Positions 27,812-36,566 of a stretch of 64,000 bases of DNA are shown piece by piece. The stretch covers positions 2,714,001 through 2,778,000 of the forward strand of contig NZ_JAWPMM010000001.1 in NCBI RefSeq assembly GCF_033344935.1, read 5' to 3'. The stretch is from Reichenbachiella sp. (GTDB lineage: Bacteria > Bacteroidota > Bacteroidia > Cytophagales > Cyclobacteriaceae). Made by a program: the position numbers and the translations under genes. Under the pieces are notes generated by a model, which was given only the letters and a program-made list of their open reading frames with translations, made no database searches and was not told the DNA's origin. Position 1 is the stretch's first letter; every line of letters begins with the position of its first letter.

Positions 27812-30241
27812 ATGTTTAAAAATTACTTCAAAACCATTTACAGAAACATAAAGAGAGAAAAACTCTTCACCTTACTTAACCTGTCAGGACTCGGTTTGGG
27901 TCTAGGCTGTATTCTTGTCATCTTCAAAATCATTTCCTACGAACTAAGTTTTGATAAGCATCATTCCAATTACGATAATATCTATCGTGCAGTGCGAGAA
28001 ACAAGAATCAGTAGTGGAATTCGATATAATGAGGGTGTTCCGCATCCAGTCGGAGAAGGACTTAGAGCGGATTATCCGGATTTGGTGATTGCAAGGACGC
28101 ACTACGAACCCTATCATCAAGTGGCCATTAAAAGAGAAAACGGGGAATACGATCGATATCTTGATGATGAGGGATTAGTCTTTGCTGAATCTTCGGTATT
28201 TCAAATTTTTGATTTTGAGTTTATCGAAGGCAATCCTCTTAATTGCTTAGATGAACCTAATTCGATGGTGATATCCAGGTCTCAAGCGAAAAAATTCTTT
28301 GGTTTGAATGATGATAACATTAATCAGGCTATAGGGAAACAAGTCTTGCTGTCAAACACACAAGACCTGATTGTTAAGGGGCTTGTTGAGGACTACAAAG
28401 AAACTACCAATATTCCCTTCAATGTCTTGATTCACTACGAAAACTTAGATGGGTTAAATCCATACTATCGAAAAGGTAATTGGAACAGTAATAGTTCAGC
28501 TACAAATTGTTACATCATGGTCCCTGACAATTTTAACGTAGAGAATTTTGAAGAAAGTCTGCATGGCTTTGTTGAGAAATACCATGGGGAAGGGGCTTCT
28601 GTCGATTTGAAATACAATATGCAGCCCATGAGTGATATTCACTTTAGTGATAAATATGATAACTATAATGAGCGAACCATTTCGATGGAATTCATTCAAG
28701 CACTTGGTGTTATTGGAATATTTCTGATCCTAACTGCAGCAATCAATTTTATTAACCTGACAACTGCACAATCAATTAAACGGTCTAAGGAAATTGGCAT
28801 AAGAAAAACGCTGGGAGGAAAGTCTTATCAGCTAGCCATTCAGTTCTTGTCTGAGACATTGTTAATCACAATAGTGTCTTCGTTTATAGGTCTGATTTTC
28901 GCCGAAGTACTATTGATTTATTTGGAAGACATTCTTGGGTATAAACTTTGGATCAACCTATTCGAAGAGCCAACCACTTTACTTTTTCTTACCATCAATA
29001 TTCTAATTATTGGTTTGTTGGCGGGAATCTACCCAGCATTGTCTATGTCTAAGCTCAATCCGATTGCAGCGTTGCGAACCAAATTCAACCTCAAAGAGGG
29101 CAGTGGCTTTTTATCGTTCAGAAGAGTTTTAGTCATTGTGCAATTTATCATTACCCAGGTTCTTATTATTGGGACTTTGGTGGTGCAACATCAAATGGAC
29201 TTCTTTTTAAGCAAAGACTTGGGTTTTGAAAAAGACAATATTGTTCTGTCTGATCTTCCCGGTCAAAATGAAGAGGATCTTAATCGATTGAAAACTAACC
29301 TACTAAGCCACCCTGAGATAAAAGGGGTAACGTTTACGCTCAGCGCACCTATGGGTACGTCAAATTCAAACTCTCATATCAATCACCATAGTATTCCAGA
29401 AGGAGAGAATGTGCGCGTCAATTTCAAATTTGGAGACAAAGATTTTCTTGATGTTTATGGGTTAAAACTTATTGCTGGGGAGTGGGTGGATAAAGCAGAT
29501 ACCAGCCGAATATTGGTAAATAGAAAATTGGCTGAAGCATTAGGCTTCGATAATCCGGAAGAAGTAATCGGTGAGAAGATCAGTGGGTGGTATCGTGACA
29601 TGCAGGTAGTCGGTGTTGTAGAGAATTTTCATACTCATTCTTTGCAGTCAGACTTTGTCTATTGCATTTTTATGAATAATCCACGCATGTTTTATGAAAT
29701 GGCTGTGAAGATTACCTCTGCAGGTCAAACCATAGATGAAGTCAACCCCACCTTATCTATCATACAAAAAGAATGGGAGAGTGTCTATAGCAAGGATATC
29801 TATGATTTTACTTTTTTTGATGAGCAGGTCGCTGACTGGTACGAAGAAGAAAAGAATATGGGAAGTATGTTCAAACTCTTTTCGATCATCGTCATTTTTA
29901 TAGGATGCTTGGGATTGTATGGTCTTATTTCATATATAGCAAATAAAAAGACCAAAGAAATTGGAGTCCGGAAAGTTCTTGGAGCAAGCACATTGAATGT
30001 ACTCAATATATTCTCTAGAGAAATGATACTTCTGGTTTTCATTTCCTTTCTCATTGCCGGACCCATTAGCTATGTGGTGATGAGCGATTGGCTGGACAAC
30101 TTTGCCTACAAGATTGAATTGTCTTTTTTCATATTTCTTTTAGCCTTATTGATCAGTTTTGGCATAGCTGTTATTACTGCAGGTTACAAAGCTATATTAG
30201 CCGCTAGGGCTAATCCTGTGTTGTCACTGAGAGATGAATGA
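27812..30241 (+). CDS. FtsX/MacB-type ABC transporter permease
   Basis: The 809-residue inner-membrane protein has the two-unit layout common in Bacteroidota: an N-terminal helix after MFKNYFKTIYRNIKREK, a large periplasmic MacB-PCD domain (about 50-285), three helices of an FtsX core (about 290-410, with INLTTAQSIKRSKEIGIRKTLGG), then a second helix, periplasmic domain and FtsX core (about 690-800, with NKKTKEIGVRKVLGAS). Such permeases need a separate ATPase, which is not in this window. MacB-like systems transmit force to periplasmic substrates such as lipoproteins or peptides. Its promoter is probably sigma-54-dependent and controlled by the divergent NtrC-type gene. Confidence 0.9.
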   Translation: MFKNYFKTIYRNIKREKLFTLLNLSGLGLGLGCILVIFKIISYELSFDKHHSNYDNIYRAVRETRISSGIRYNEGVPHPVGEGLRADYPDLVIARTHYEPYHQVAIKRENGEYDRYLDDEGLVFAESSVFQIFDFEFIEGNPLNCLDEPNSMVISRSQAKKFFGLNDDNINQAIGKQVLLSNTQDLIVKGLVEDYKETTNIPFNVLIHYENLDGLNPYYRKGNWNSNSSATNCYIMVPDNFNVENFEESLHGFVEKYHGEGASVDLKYNMQPMSDIHFSDKYDNYNERTISMEFIQALGVIGIFLILTAAINFINLTTAQSIKRSKEIGIRKTLGGKSYQLAIQFLSETLLITIVSSFIGLIFAEVLLIYLEDILGYKLWINLFEEPTTLLFLTINILIIGLLAGIYPALSMSKLNPIAALRTKFNLKEGSGFLSFRRVLVIVQFIITQVLIIGTLVVQHQMDFFLSKDLGFEKDNIVLSDLPGQNEEDLNRLKTNLLSHPEIKGVTFTLSAPMGTSNSNSHINHHSIPEGENVRVNFKFGDKDFLDVYGLKLIAGEWVDKADTSRILVNRKLAEALGFDNPEEVIGEKISGWYRDMQVVGVVENFHTHSLQSDFVYCIFMNNPRMFYEMAVKITSAGQTIDEVNPTLSIIQKEWESVYSKDIYDFTFFDEQVADWYEEEKNMGSMFKLFSIIVIFIGCLGLYGLISYIANKKTKEIGVRKVLGASTLNVLNIFSREMILLVFISFLIAGPISYVVMSDWLDNFAYKIELSFFIFLLALLISFGIAVITAGYKAILAARANPVLSLRDE

Positions 30242-30269
30242 GCTATACATAATGAGGTAGCTAAAACTC

Positions 30270-30300
30270 AAAGTCGAAGTAGTTTTATTTCGACTTTTTT
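30270..30300 (+). terminator. terminator behind the permease gene
   Basis: AAAGTCGAA (30270-30278) pairs with TTTCGACTTT (30288-30297), followed by more T residues. It lies 29 bases after the permease stop. Confidence 0.75.
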
Positions 30301-30326
30301 GTTATCCATTTTTTTCCTAAGTGTTT

Positions 30327-30355
30327 TTTGTAATTAATTCATTATCTTATCTTAG
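30327..30355 (+). promoter_or_regulatory. possible promoter of the orphan kinase
   Basis: TTTG at 30327-30330 is followed after 17 bases by TATCTTAG (30348-30355), one mismatch from TAnnTTTG. It lies about 50 bases before the ATG at 30407. Confidence 0.35.
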
Positions 30356-30406
30356 TTGAGACTATACCTACCTAATAGACTGAAATAAAGCAGCAGTAAG
30401 AATTGA

Positions 30407-32119
30407 ATGGTAGTACTGAGAAAATTAATGCGGCTCCTTCTCAACGCTGGAGTCTATGGTCATCCAGAAATTATCGAGCGCCGTAGGACTCGACTGGTCA
30501 ATATTTTCAACACGATTGGGGGTTTTATCATCGTTCTTTTTGGAACGATCAATCTGATTGTTGGTTCTTATGTTCATGCCATTAGTATTTTTTCAGGTTT
30601 GGCTTTATTAACTATCCCCGTCTATTTTCTAAATGGTGGTAAGCACAACATTATCGCCAAGTATTATTTGGTGATTGCTAATTGGACATTTGCAAATGTT
30701 ATTGGATACATAACCATATTTAACAACCAAAATCGCGACAATGAATTTTTCTTCATTGGTTTTTCTGCAATTATTGTTGCGCTATTTGATGGTATGGCAA
30801 AGCGCTCTTTGTTTTTTTGTGCGGTTTTGTCAGCTTTAGTGATGAAATATTTGAGGATATCTCAGAGCCATGACGGTGTACTCTTATCCGACCACTTTCT
30901 TGCACTGACGAATTTAACTGTGGCGTTTGCTTGTGTCTATCTATTTACCAATGTATTCAAATTGGATTTGCAAAGAAGTGAGCAGAGAATCCGAATGTTT
31001 AGCAAAAAAATTGAAAAGCAAAACTCACTTGTTCAATTCGAGAGAGACAACTTATTGTATAACAAGCATTTATTGCGAACGACAATCGACAATCTCCCGA
31101 TATTTATTGCGCTAGTAGATAAGACCGGCCATTACATGATTGTCAACAATAGGTTTCAAGATGTAATCCTTAAAGATGTGAGCACAATTGAAGGCAAGCA
31201 CTACACCGAAATTTTAGGCCCTGAAATTTCTAAAATGGCCACTCCGTTGTTCAACAGATGCTTGGAAGGGTATGAGTCAATTGTAGATAGCCCCGTTACT
31301 TTTATGAACGGAGAAAGCATTCATGCTTATGGTAAATACATTCCCTTGAAAAACCAATTTGGAAATGTGTCTAGGATATTGACTTATGTGGCCGATATCA
31401 GTGATGTAAAAGAAACTGAAAACCAACTTATGGATGCGAATGCTTCAAAAGATAAGGTTCTAAGTATATTATCTCATGACTTGCGATCTCCACTCATATC
31501 ATTAGGGGGGTTGTTGGTGTACGCCGATGATATTGAACCTAAAAAATTCAAGGAACTCATGGGCACTGTAAAACAGCAGGTAGATTCTATCAGTTTTACG
31601 TTGGATAATGTACTTACATGGGTTAAATCCCAATTAGGAGCATTCATGGCAAATCCTCAAAAAGTTAATTTGGACAAAGTGGCCGCCAATGTAATTAAGC
31701 TGTACAATGAATCAGTGAAAGGAAAATCAATTGCTGTAGAAAACGATATCTCCAAAGAAATTGAAGTTTTTATTGATCCTGATCATTTGGCTATTGTGAT
31801 TAGAAACTTAGTAAGCAATGCCATTAAGTTTACCCCAGTTAATGGTAAGATCATATTGAAAAGTACAAGAGAATACGATAACGTCAGTTTATCTGTAATC
31901 GATACCGGAATTGGTATGTGTCAGGATACGATTACTTCAGTTCTGGAAGGAATCAATAAGAACAAAGCATCAACCAGATTGGGGACCGAAGGAGAAAAGG
32001 GTACGGGGCTCGGATTAAATTTTTGTCTTGATATACTAAAACTGAATAGTGGCACTATGGAAATCAAAAGTATTCCTGAAAAAGGAACAGATATTACTAT
32101 CTCATTACCTTCTGCTTAA
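30407..32119 (+). CDS. orphan membrane sensor histidine kinase with PAS domain
   Basis: The 570-residue kinase has about six membrane helices (roughly residues 33-190), a coiled linker, a PAS domain (about 224-340, IDNLPIFIALVDKTGHYMIVNN), HisKA with His357 in ILSHDLRSPLISLGG, and HATPase (about 455-570; LVSNAIKFTP, DTGIGM, GTGLGLNFC). No response regulator is adjacent; the nearest are several kilobases away. Its stop overlaps the stop of the convergent TrpF-like gene by four bases. The multi-helix sensor suggests detection of a membrane or envelope signal, but nothing in the sequence names it. Confidence 0.88.
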   Translation: MVVLRKLMRLLLNAGVYGHPEIIERRRTRLVNIFNTIGGFIIVLFGTINLIVGSYVHAISIFSGLALLTIPVYFLNGGKHNIIAKYYLVIANWTFANVIGYITIFNNQNRDNEFFFIGFSAIIVALFDGMAKRSLFFCAVLSALVMKYLRISQSHDGVLLSDHFLALTNLTVAFACVYLFTNVFKLDLQRSEQRIRMFSKKIEKQNSLVQFERDNLLYNKHLLRTTIDNLPIFIALVDKTGHYMIVNNRFQDVILKDVSTIEGKHYTEILGPEISKMATPLFNRCLEGYESIVDSPVTFMNGESIHAYGKYIPLKNQFGNVSRILTYVADISDVKETENQLMDANASKDKVLSILSHDLRSPLISLGGLLVYADDIEPKKFKELMGTVKQQVDSISFTLDNVLTWVKSQLGAFMANPQKVNLDKVAANVIKLYNESVKGKSIAVENDISKEIEVFIDPDHLAIVIRNLVSNAIKFTPVNGKIILKSTREYDNVSLSVIDTGIGMCQDTITSVLEGINKNKASTRLGTEGEKGTGLGLNFCLDILKLNSGTMEIKSIPEKGTDITISLPSA

Positions 32120-32727
32120 TCTTCCACTTCCAAAGCTTCTAATATATCAGCCAAATCATCATACTCTTTGAACCCAGGTTTCTCTTCTTGAGAGCCTTTC
32201 AGTTCAATTCCAGCAAATGGCTGGACCTGAATGATATGGTCCAACTGTGATAACTCAACATCATACCCTTTAATTAATGTAGTTTCACTACCTGTGGCCA
32301 ATGTTTCTTCGATTGCCGGAATAAGCTGTGGTGCATCGCAAGAAACAATGATGTGTGAATATTCATTTCCGATTGCCTGGGCTAATACTTTAATGTCACT
32401 TTCAGAAGCTATTTGAATAGCAAGGATGATTTGAAAACCTTCCTGTTTCAATTCATTTGCATGATCTATATTGTTTACCTGCACGAAGGGAAACTTGTTT
32501 TCTTCTTGAAGCTGTACGATCTGATCGACTGGCATATTACCAAATTCAGCCACAAACGCAGGTCCAGCGACCCAACCCATGATTTCATTGGCTTGTTCTA
32601 TTGATATGTAGTTTTCGGAATTGGGATTAAGATCAAATCCTAATAGGTCCACACCAAAACCTGCACAAAAACGAGCATCACTTAAATTGGTAATACTTCC
32701 GACCTTCACAAACGTTCTTAGATTCAT
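32116..32727 (-). CDS. TrpF-like beta/alpha-barrel protein lacking the catalytic Cys
   Basis: The 203-residue product resembles phosphoribosylanthranilate isomerase at both ends: VKVGSITNLSDARFCAGFGVDLLGFDLNPNSENYIS at the N-terminus and GIELKGSQEEKPGFKEYDDLADIL at the C-terminus, which aligns with the family GxExxxGxKD ending. The active-site motif KICG of TrpF reads KVGS here, so the general-acid/base Cys is missing. The phosphate-binding Gly residues are also poorly kept. No trp genes are nearby. I infer a relative with a different or lost activity, not the tryptophan-pathway enzyme. Confidence 0.7.
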   Translation of the reverse strand: MNLRTFVKVGSITNLSDARFCAGFGVDLLGFDLNPNSENYISIEQANEIMGWVAGPAFVAEFGNMPVDQIVQLQEENKFPFVQVNNIDHANELKQEGFQIILAIQIASESDIKVLAQAIGNEYSHIIVSCDAPQLIPAIEETLATGSETTLIKGYDVELSQLDHIIQVQPFAGIELKGSQEEKPGFKEYDDLADILEALEVED

Positions 32728-32826
32728 ATCAACTGAGGCAATGGCCCGATCAAATTATTTTATATCAGAAAAAATTCTTCCTCCACAAACTTCAGTAAAA
32801 TTGCGTTGATAATCAATGATAAAATA

Positions 32827-33144
32827 ATGGAAGTAAAAGAAACTATAGATAGCCACTTTGAGCAAGAGATTTCAGGTACAGATAAGGCAATTGTAAAGTA
32901 CTATGCTGACTGGTGTGGTTCTTGTAGGCTGTTCAACCCAAAGTACAAAAGGTTGGCTAAAGACGATAGATTTGAAGGTGTAACATTTTTGAATGTAAAT
33001 GCTGAAGAGAATGAGTTGGCAAGAAAAGCAGCTGGTGTTACTAACCTTCCATTTTTTGCTATTTTTAAGGGCGGTGAATTAGTTGACACCATTGCTAGTA
33101 GCAAAGAAGAAGCAGTTGTAGAATTATTAAATAAACTAAACTAG
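32827..33144 (+). CDS. thioredoxin-family protein
   Basis: The 105-residue cytoplasmic protein has the thioredoxin fold with active site ADWCGSCRLF and the cis-Pro loop TNLPFFAIF. The strand FLNVNAEENELARKAAGV and the start KAIVKYY are typical. The classic CGPC is CGSC here, which usually changes redox potential. ATG 32827 is chosen over a TTG at 32806 because it starts at the natural first helix. The gene is followed one base after its stop by a small acidic protein, an arrangement I recall from Bacteroidota peroxide-defence clusters with a peroxiredoxin (not present here). Confidence 0.85.
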   Translation: MEVKETIDSHFEQEISGTDKAIVKYYADWCGSCRLFNPKYKRLAKDDRFEGVTFLNVNAEENELARKAAGVTNLPFFAIFKGGELVDTIASSKEEAVVELLNKLN

Positions 33145-33145
33145 T

Positions 33146-33391
33146 ATGCAAATACCTGTGATAAAAAAGCTGGTGGAAAATCACTCGGTTGAGGAGCTAG
33201 AAGCGGCGGAATATTGCCTCATGGAAGAGAAAGAATTACCATTTGAAGTAGAAGGAAAAGATGATGGCGAGGTACTCACACATTTGATAGCTGCAGGGTG
33301 GATTATAGAGAAAATGGATAAAGATGATATCCCATTTCCCAAAGCACTAAGAGCTTACACTGAAAAGGTTAGAACATCCATATCTAGCTAA
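33146..33391 (+). CDS. small acidic protein after thioredoxin (DUF6952-like)
   Basis: The 81-residue product begins MQIPVIKKLVENHSVEELEAAEYCLMEE and is helical and acidic with one Cys. The opening MxxPVIKxL resembles the small DUF6952 proteins that often follow a thioredoxin gene in Bacteroidota; this is from memory and only moderately sure. The start is one base after the thioredoxin stop, so the two are co-translated. A terminator follows. Confidence 0.65.
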   Translation: MQIPVIKKLVENHSVEELEAAEYCLMEEKELPFEVEGKDDGEVLTHLIAAGWIIEKMDKDDIPFPKALRAYTEKVRTSISS

Positions 33392-33413
33392 AGAATCAAG
33401 ATATTTAATCTAT

Positions 33414-33445
33414 GGCTTCGGATCAATTCGAGGCCTTTTTTGTTT
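33414..33445 (+). terminator. terminator behind the thioredoxin pair
   Basis: GGCTTCG (33414-33420) pairs with CGAGGCC (33429-33435), one wobble, followed by TTTTTTG. Confidence 0.7.
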
Positions 33446-33481
33446 CTACAGGTTATTTCATAATTGAACCTCAATAGCTTA

Positions 33482-33510
33482 TTGATGTTAGGTTGGAAGT
33501 TTTAGTTTTG
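33482..33510 (+). promoter_or_regulatory. Bacteroidota-type promoter of the TPR lipoprotein
   Basis: TTG at 33482-33484, an 18-base spacer, then TAGTTTTG at 33503-33510, an exact TAnnTTTG. This is the best -33/-7 pair in the window; the ATG follows at 33536. Confidence 0.55.
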
Positions 33511-33535
33511 CTATTCGAACTTTGACAGTGACTCT

Positions 33536-34372
33536 ATGCGTATTTTTCAAATTATTATCATTTCTATTGGTGTTGTTTTCGTTGCCTGTAGCCCAATCAA
33601 CAAGAAGAACAGGATTAAGAAGACTTTTGAAGCAGCTACTCAAAAATTGAATGACGCTTATTATGAGGATGCGATTGCCTTATATTCCAAAGTGCTTGAA
33701 ATGGATCATGAAGTAATTGATGCACATTTAAATAGAGGAGTGGCTTATTACGAAACGGGGCATTATGCTTTGGCGCTTGCAGACTACAATGTGGTGCGGC
33801 AAACTCGGCCTGATTTCAACGATGTGTTGTTCAATAGGGCGTATACGTATCTAGCTATGGAGCGATATAGCACGGCGTTAGAAGATCTAAATGTATTAAA
33901 GAAGTTGTACCCTGATACGGCATTGGTATATCAAATAGAAGGATATGTATATGGCCAACAGGAAGACTATGAAAGCGCTAAGGCAAGTTTTGAAATGGCG
34001 ATAGAAAAAGATGCCAATCAATTTGACTCTTGGACTAATCTTGGTGTGATGAACTATCATCTCAAATCTTATTCGTCCGCAGAAGAAGCATTCGATTCAG
34101 CGCTAAAGATTCGCGGGAATGCGCCTGAGGTATTAAACCCGCTGTCGTTAGTGTATTTGGAGCAAGGAAAACTTGACAGAGCAGATTCAACTATTGATAT
34201 AGCCATGGGACTCGTCGCTGATCAACCTTATTTTCTGAATAATAAAGGCTTGATACAAATTCATCTGGGTAATTACACATTAGCCGATTCACTTATCAAA
34301 AGAAGCCTTGAATTAGACTCTACTAATCAATTAGCCAAGGAGAATCTAGCGTTGTTGAAAAGCAAGTACTGA
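33536..34372 (+). CDS. TPR-repeat lipoprotein
   Basis: The 278-residue product has a lipoprotein signal (VVFVAC, Cys about 18) and about six TPR units through the rest of the chain: for example VIDAHLNRGVAYYETGHYALALADYN, DSWTNLGVMNYHLKSYSSAEEAF and PYFLNNKGLIQIHLGNYTLADSL. TPR arrays bind partner proteins; the location is the periplasmic face of an envelope membrane. It stands alone between two terminators with its own promoter, so its partner is not evident. Confidence 0.85.
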   Translation: MRIFQIIIISIGVVFVACSPINKKNRIKKTFEAATQKLNDAYYEDAIALYSKVLEMDHEVIDAHLNRGVAYYETGHYALALADYNVVRQTRPDFNDVLFNRAYTYLAMERYSTALEDLNVLKKLYPDTALVYQIEGYVYGQQEDYESAKASFEMAIEKDANQFDSWTNLGVMNYHLKSYSSAEEAFDSALKIRGNAPEVLNPLSLVYLEQGKLDRADSTIDIAMGLVADQPYFLNNKGLIQIHLGNYTLADSLIKRSLELDSTNQLAKENLALLKSKY

Positions 34373-34381
34373 AAAGTTTAA

Positions 34382-34418
34382 TAAAAAAGCCAATCCGATT
34401 ATATCAGGTTGGCTTTTA
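34382..34418. terminator. bidirectional terminator between convergent genes
   Basis: AAAAAGCCAA near 34383-34393 pairs with TTGGCTTTT near 34409-34417, with A and T tracts on both sides. It serves the TPR gene (plus) and the DUF2911 gene (minus). Confidence 0.75.
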
Positions 34419-34436
34419 ATTCCTTGGAATTTCTTC

Positions 34437-35324
34437 TTACTTCAATGAAGCAATAAGATCCTCATTTCTTTTGATGTATCCAAAGTCACCAGCTTCAAAA
34501 GCTTTGGCTGCTGCCATAGACTCTTTCGCTACTTTGATCGCTTCTTTCTTGTTACCTTGCTTAGCAAGAATTTGTGCTTTCAAGTGAACATTCCAAAATT
34601 GCGTGCTGTTGTCTCCAGTCGCCAAATAAGTATTTACCCACTTCAACGCTTGATCCAAATCTTTGTCAGCAGTATAGTAGTATCTAGCTGCAGTCATTAA
34701 ATTTCTTGGATTTACCACTGTATTTTCTGCAATAGCTTTCATTACAGCTTCATCGAAAGACACTTGTACTGGCACATTTACTGCAGTGTTTTCCCATGCC
34801 AACTGAATGTTAGCATTTTCACTGTTTTCGCTTATGTCAGAAATGTTGAATGTCAGAGTACCCACAGTTTCAGTAAGCTTAGAAGATTTTACTTTAGCTT
34901 TCAATGCCGCTTTGCTGTCGTCATAGGCAGCTACATTTCCTCCCAACGAGATGTCAGAATAAAATACCACTTCCCATTCAGAAGCACCTGGAGTGGCTAA
35001 GAATAAATATTCTCCAGCCGCTAAATCTTGGCCAGCAATTTTCACATCATCACTGAATTTTACGGTAGTTCCAGCATTAGCACCAGCTCTCCATAGTTGG
35101 CCATTTGGAACAAGGACATCTCCGTCACCGAAGATTTTTCTACCTTTCATCTGTGGTCGAGAGTAGTTGATTTCAATCTCGGTAAGACCTACGGTAGCCG
35201 ATACCGAACCTGCAGGACTCGGAGCAGGTGTATTAATTTGAGCAGTTCCGTTGAAAGAGATGGCAAAAAGTGCCGCTACGAAACTGAGTGTGAACAGTTT
35301 GGTTTTGTACATAATTAAGTTCAT
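34437..35324 (-). CDS. exported DUF2911 protein
   Basis: The 295-residue product has an Ala-containing signal peptide ending around NGTAQ, and a DUF2911 domain (about 30-195): TEIEINYSRPQMKGRKIFG, VPNGQLWRAGANAGTTVKFS and GEYLFLATPGASEWEVVFYSD are typical. A helical TPR-like C-terminus (about 200-295) follows. DUF2911 proteins are common exported Bacteroidota proteins of unknown role. An ATG four codons in (35312) is an equally good start. The gene diverges from the DNA glycosylase gene across 55 bases. Confidence 0.8.
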   Translation of the reverse strand: MNLIMYKTKLFTLSFVAALFAISFNGTAQINTPAPSPAGSVSATVGLTEIEINYSRPQMKGRKIFGDGDVLVPNGQLWRAGANAGTTVKFSDDVKIAGQDLAAGEYLFLATPGASEWEVVFYSDISLGGNVAAYDDSKAALKAKVKSSKLTETVGTLTFNISDISENSENANIQLAWENTAVNVPVQVSFDEAVMKAIAENTVVNPRNLMTAARYYYTADKDLDQALKWVNTYLATGDNSTQFWNVHLKAQILAKQGNKKEAIKVAKESMAAAKAFEAGDFGYIKRNEDLIASLK

Positions 35325-35379
35325 TTTGATTGTTAAAATTACGGGGTGTTATACGTTCATCCTGTTTTCAGGTTTGCGA

Positions 35380-35985
35380 ATGAAGAAAGATAGTTTAAAT
35401 ATTTTGCCGAACGGCTTTTACCGAAGGTCAAATGTCCTGGAAGTTGCCAAAGATTTGCTGGGCAAAGTGCTCTGTACAGAAATTGATGGTCAGTTATGCA
35501 AAGGAAAAATAATAGAAGTAGAAGCCTATAGCGGAACTAATGACAAGGCTTGCCACGCAAACAATGGTAGACGCACCGCAAGGACTGAAGTGATGTATGC
35601 AGAAGGAGGCTGTGCTTATGTATATCTGTGTTATGGCATTCATCATTTGTTTAATGTAGTAACCAATGTTGCCGACAAGGCTGATGCTGTTTTAATTAGA
35701 GCTTTAGAGCCATTAGAAGGAATGGAAGTAATGAAAAACAGACTCAATTCTAGCAACAAAAAACTTACAAATGGACCGGGGATATTAGCCAAATCTTTGG
35801 GGATCAAAACTGTACATACCGGTTTGACTCTTGACCAGATACCGATTTGGATTGAAGATGCAGAGACAATTGCAAATGAATTGATCATAGAAACTACCAG
35901 AGTAGGAGTAGAATATGCTGAAGAGGATGCGTTGCTTCCTTGGCGGTTTTATGTTAGAGATAATCCATGGGTGAGTAGGAAATGA
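35380..35985 (+). CDS. 3-methyladenine DNA glycosylase (AAG/MPG family)
   Basis: This 201-residue enzyme excises alkylated purines from DNA. It has the family core IIEVEAYSGTNDKACHANNGRRTARTEVMY, with Glu48 and Tyr50 at the positions of human AAG Glu125 and Tyr127, and the intercalating-loop strand GCAYVYLCYGIHHLFNVV. The C-terminal LTNGPGILAKSLGI and LPWRFYVRDNPWVS blocks complete the family. The frame is open upstream, but ATG 35380 gives the normal length and avoids overlap with the divergent DUF2911 gene. Confidence 0.92.
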   Translation: MKKDSLNILPNGFYRRSNVLEVAKDLLGKVLCTEIDGQLCKGKIIEVEAYSGTNDKACHANNGRRTARTEVMYAEGGCAYVYLCYGIHHLFNVVTNVADKADAVLIRALEPLEGMEVMKNRLNSSNKKLTNGPGILAKSLGIKTVHTGLTLDQIPIWIEDAETIANELIIETTRVGVEYAEEDALLPWRFYVRDNPWVSRK

Positions 35986-36050
35986 GGTTCAATCGCCTTT
36001 TACATGAGCGGTAGCATTTAAATAAGTGGAGTACAACCTCTGGCTGTTAG

Positions 36051-36536
36051 ATGACCAAACTTTATACTATGATCAGATATCTATTAAATCCAATTATTGT
36101 TTTCTCATTGTTTTGCTCTTGTCAATCTAGCCAAGACAAAACTGAGCGAAATATTGAAAAGCCTGACGCTGAAATACTCAAAGAGGTAGACAGAGCGTTT
36201 TCACAACTTTCCTTTGAAAAAGGGATGAACTACGCCTTCGAAACTTACATAGCAGAGAATGGTGCGGTTTTAAGAAATAACTCATTGCCTATCGTAGGAA
36301 AAGATGCTGTTATTGGTGGTCATTTTAGCAGACCTGATTCTGCCTTTCGTCTTACTTGGGAGCCTATGTATGCTGACATTGCTCATTCTGGAGATTTGGG
36401 ATATACTTATGGAACTTATCTTGTTTCGTCTCTAGCTGGAGATTCATTAGGAGCAGGAACATATGTGAGTATATGGAAGAGACAGTCAGACCAATCCTGG
36501 AAGTTTGTGTTTGATGCGGGGAACGAAGGTTTATAG
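36051..36536 (+). CDS. DUF4440 / SnoaL-like lipoprotein
   Basis: The 161-residue product has a lipobox (FSLFCSC, Cys about 24) and an NTF2-like domain: ILKEVDRAFSQLSFEKGMNYAFETYIAENG, VGKDAVIGGHF, DLGYTYGTYLV and TYVSIWKRQSDQSWKFVFDAGN. This is the DUF4440 fold, used as a binding pocket or small enzyme in many proteins. A later ATG (36069) also gives a good signal peptide. Its substrate is unknown and no neighbour hints at it. Confidence 0.8.
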   Translation: MTKLYTMIRYLLNPIIVFSLFCSCQSSQDKTERNIEKPDAEILKEVDRAFSQLSFEKGMNYAFETYIAENGAVLRNNSLPIVGKDAVIGGHFSRPDSAFRLTWEPMYADIAHSGDLGYTYGTYLVSSLAGDSLGAGTYVSIWKRQSDQSWKFVFDAGNEGL

Positions 36537-36566
36537 TATATTTCGTTTTCAAATTTATTTCAGGTG

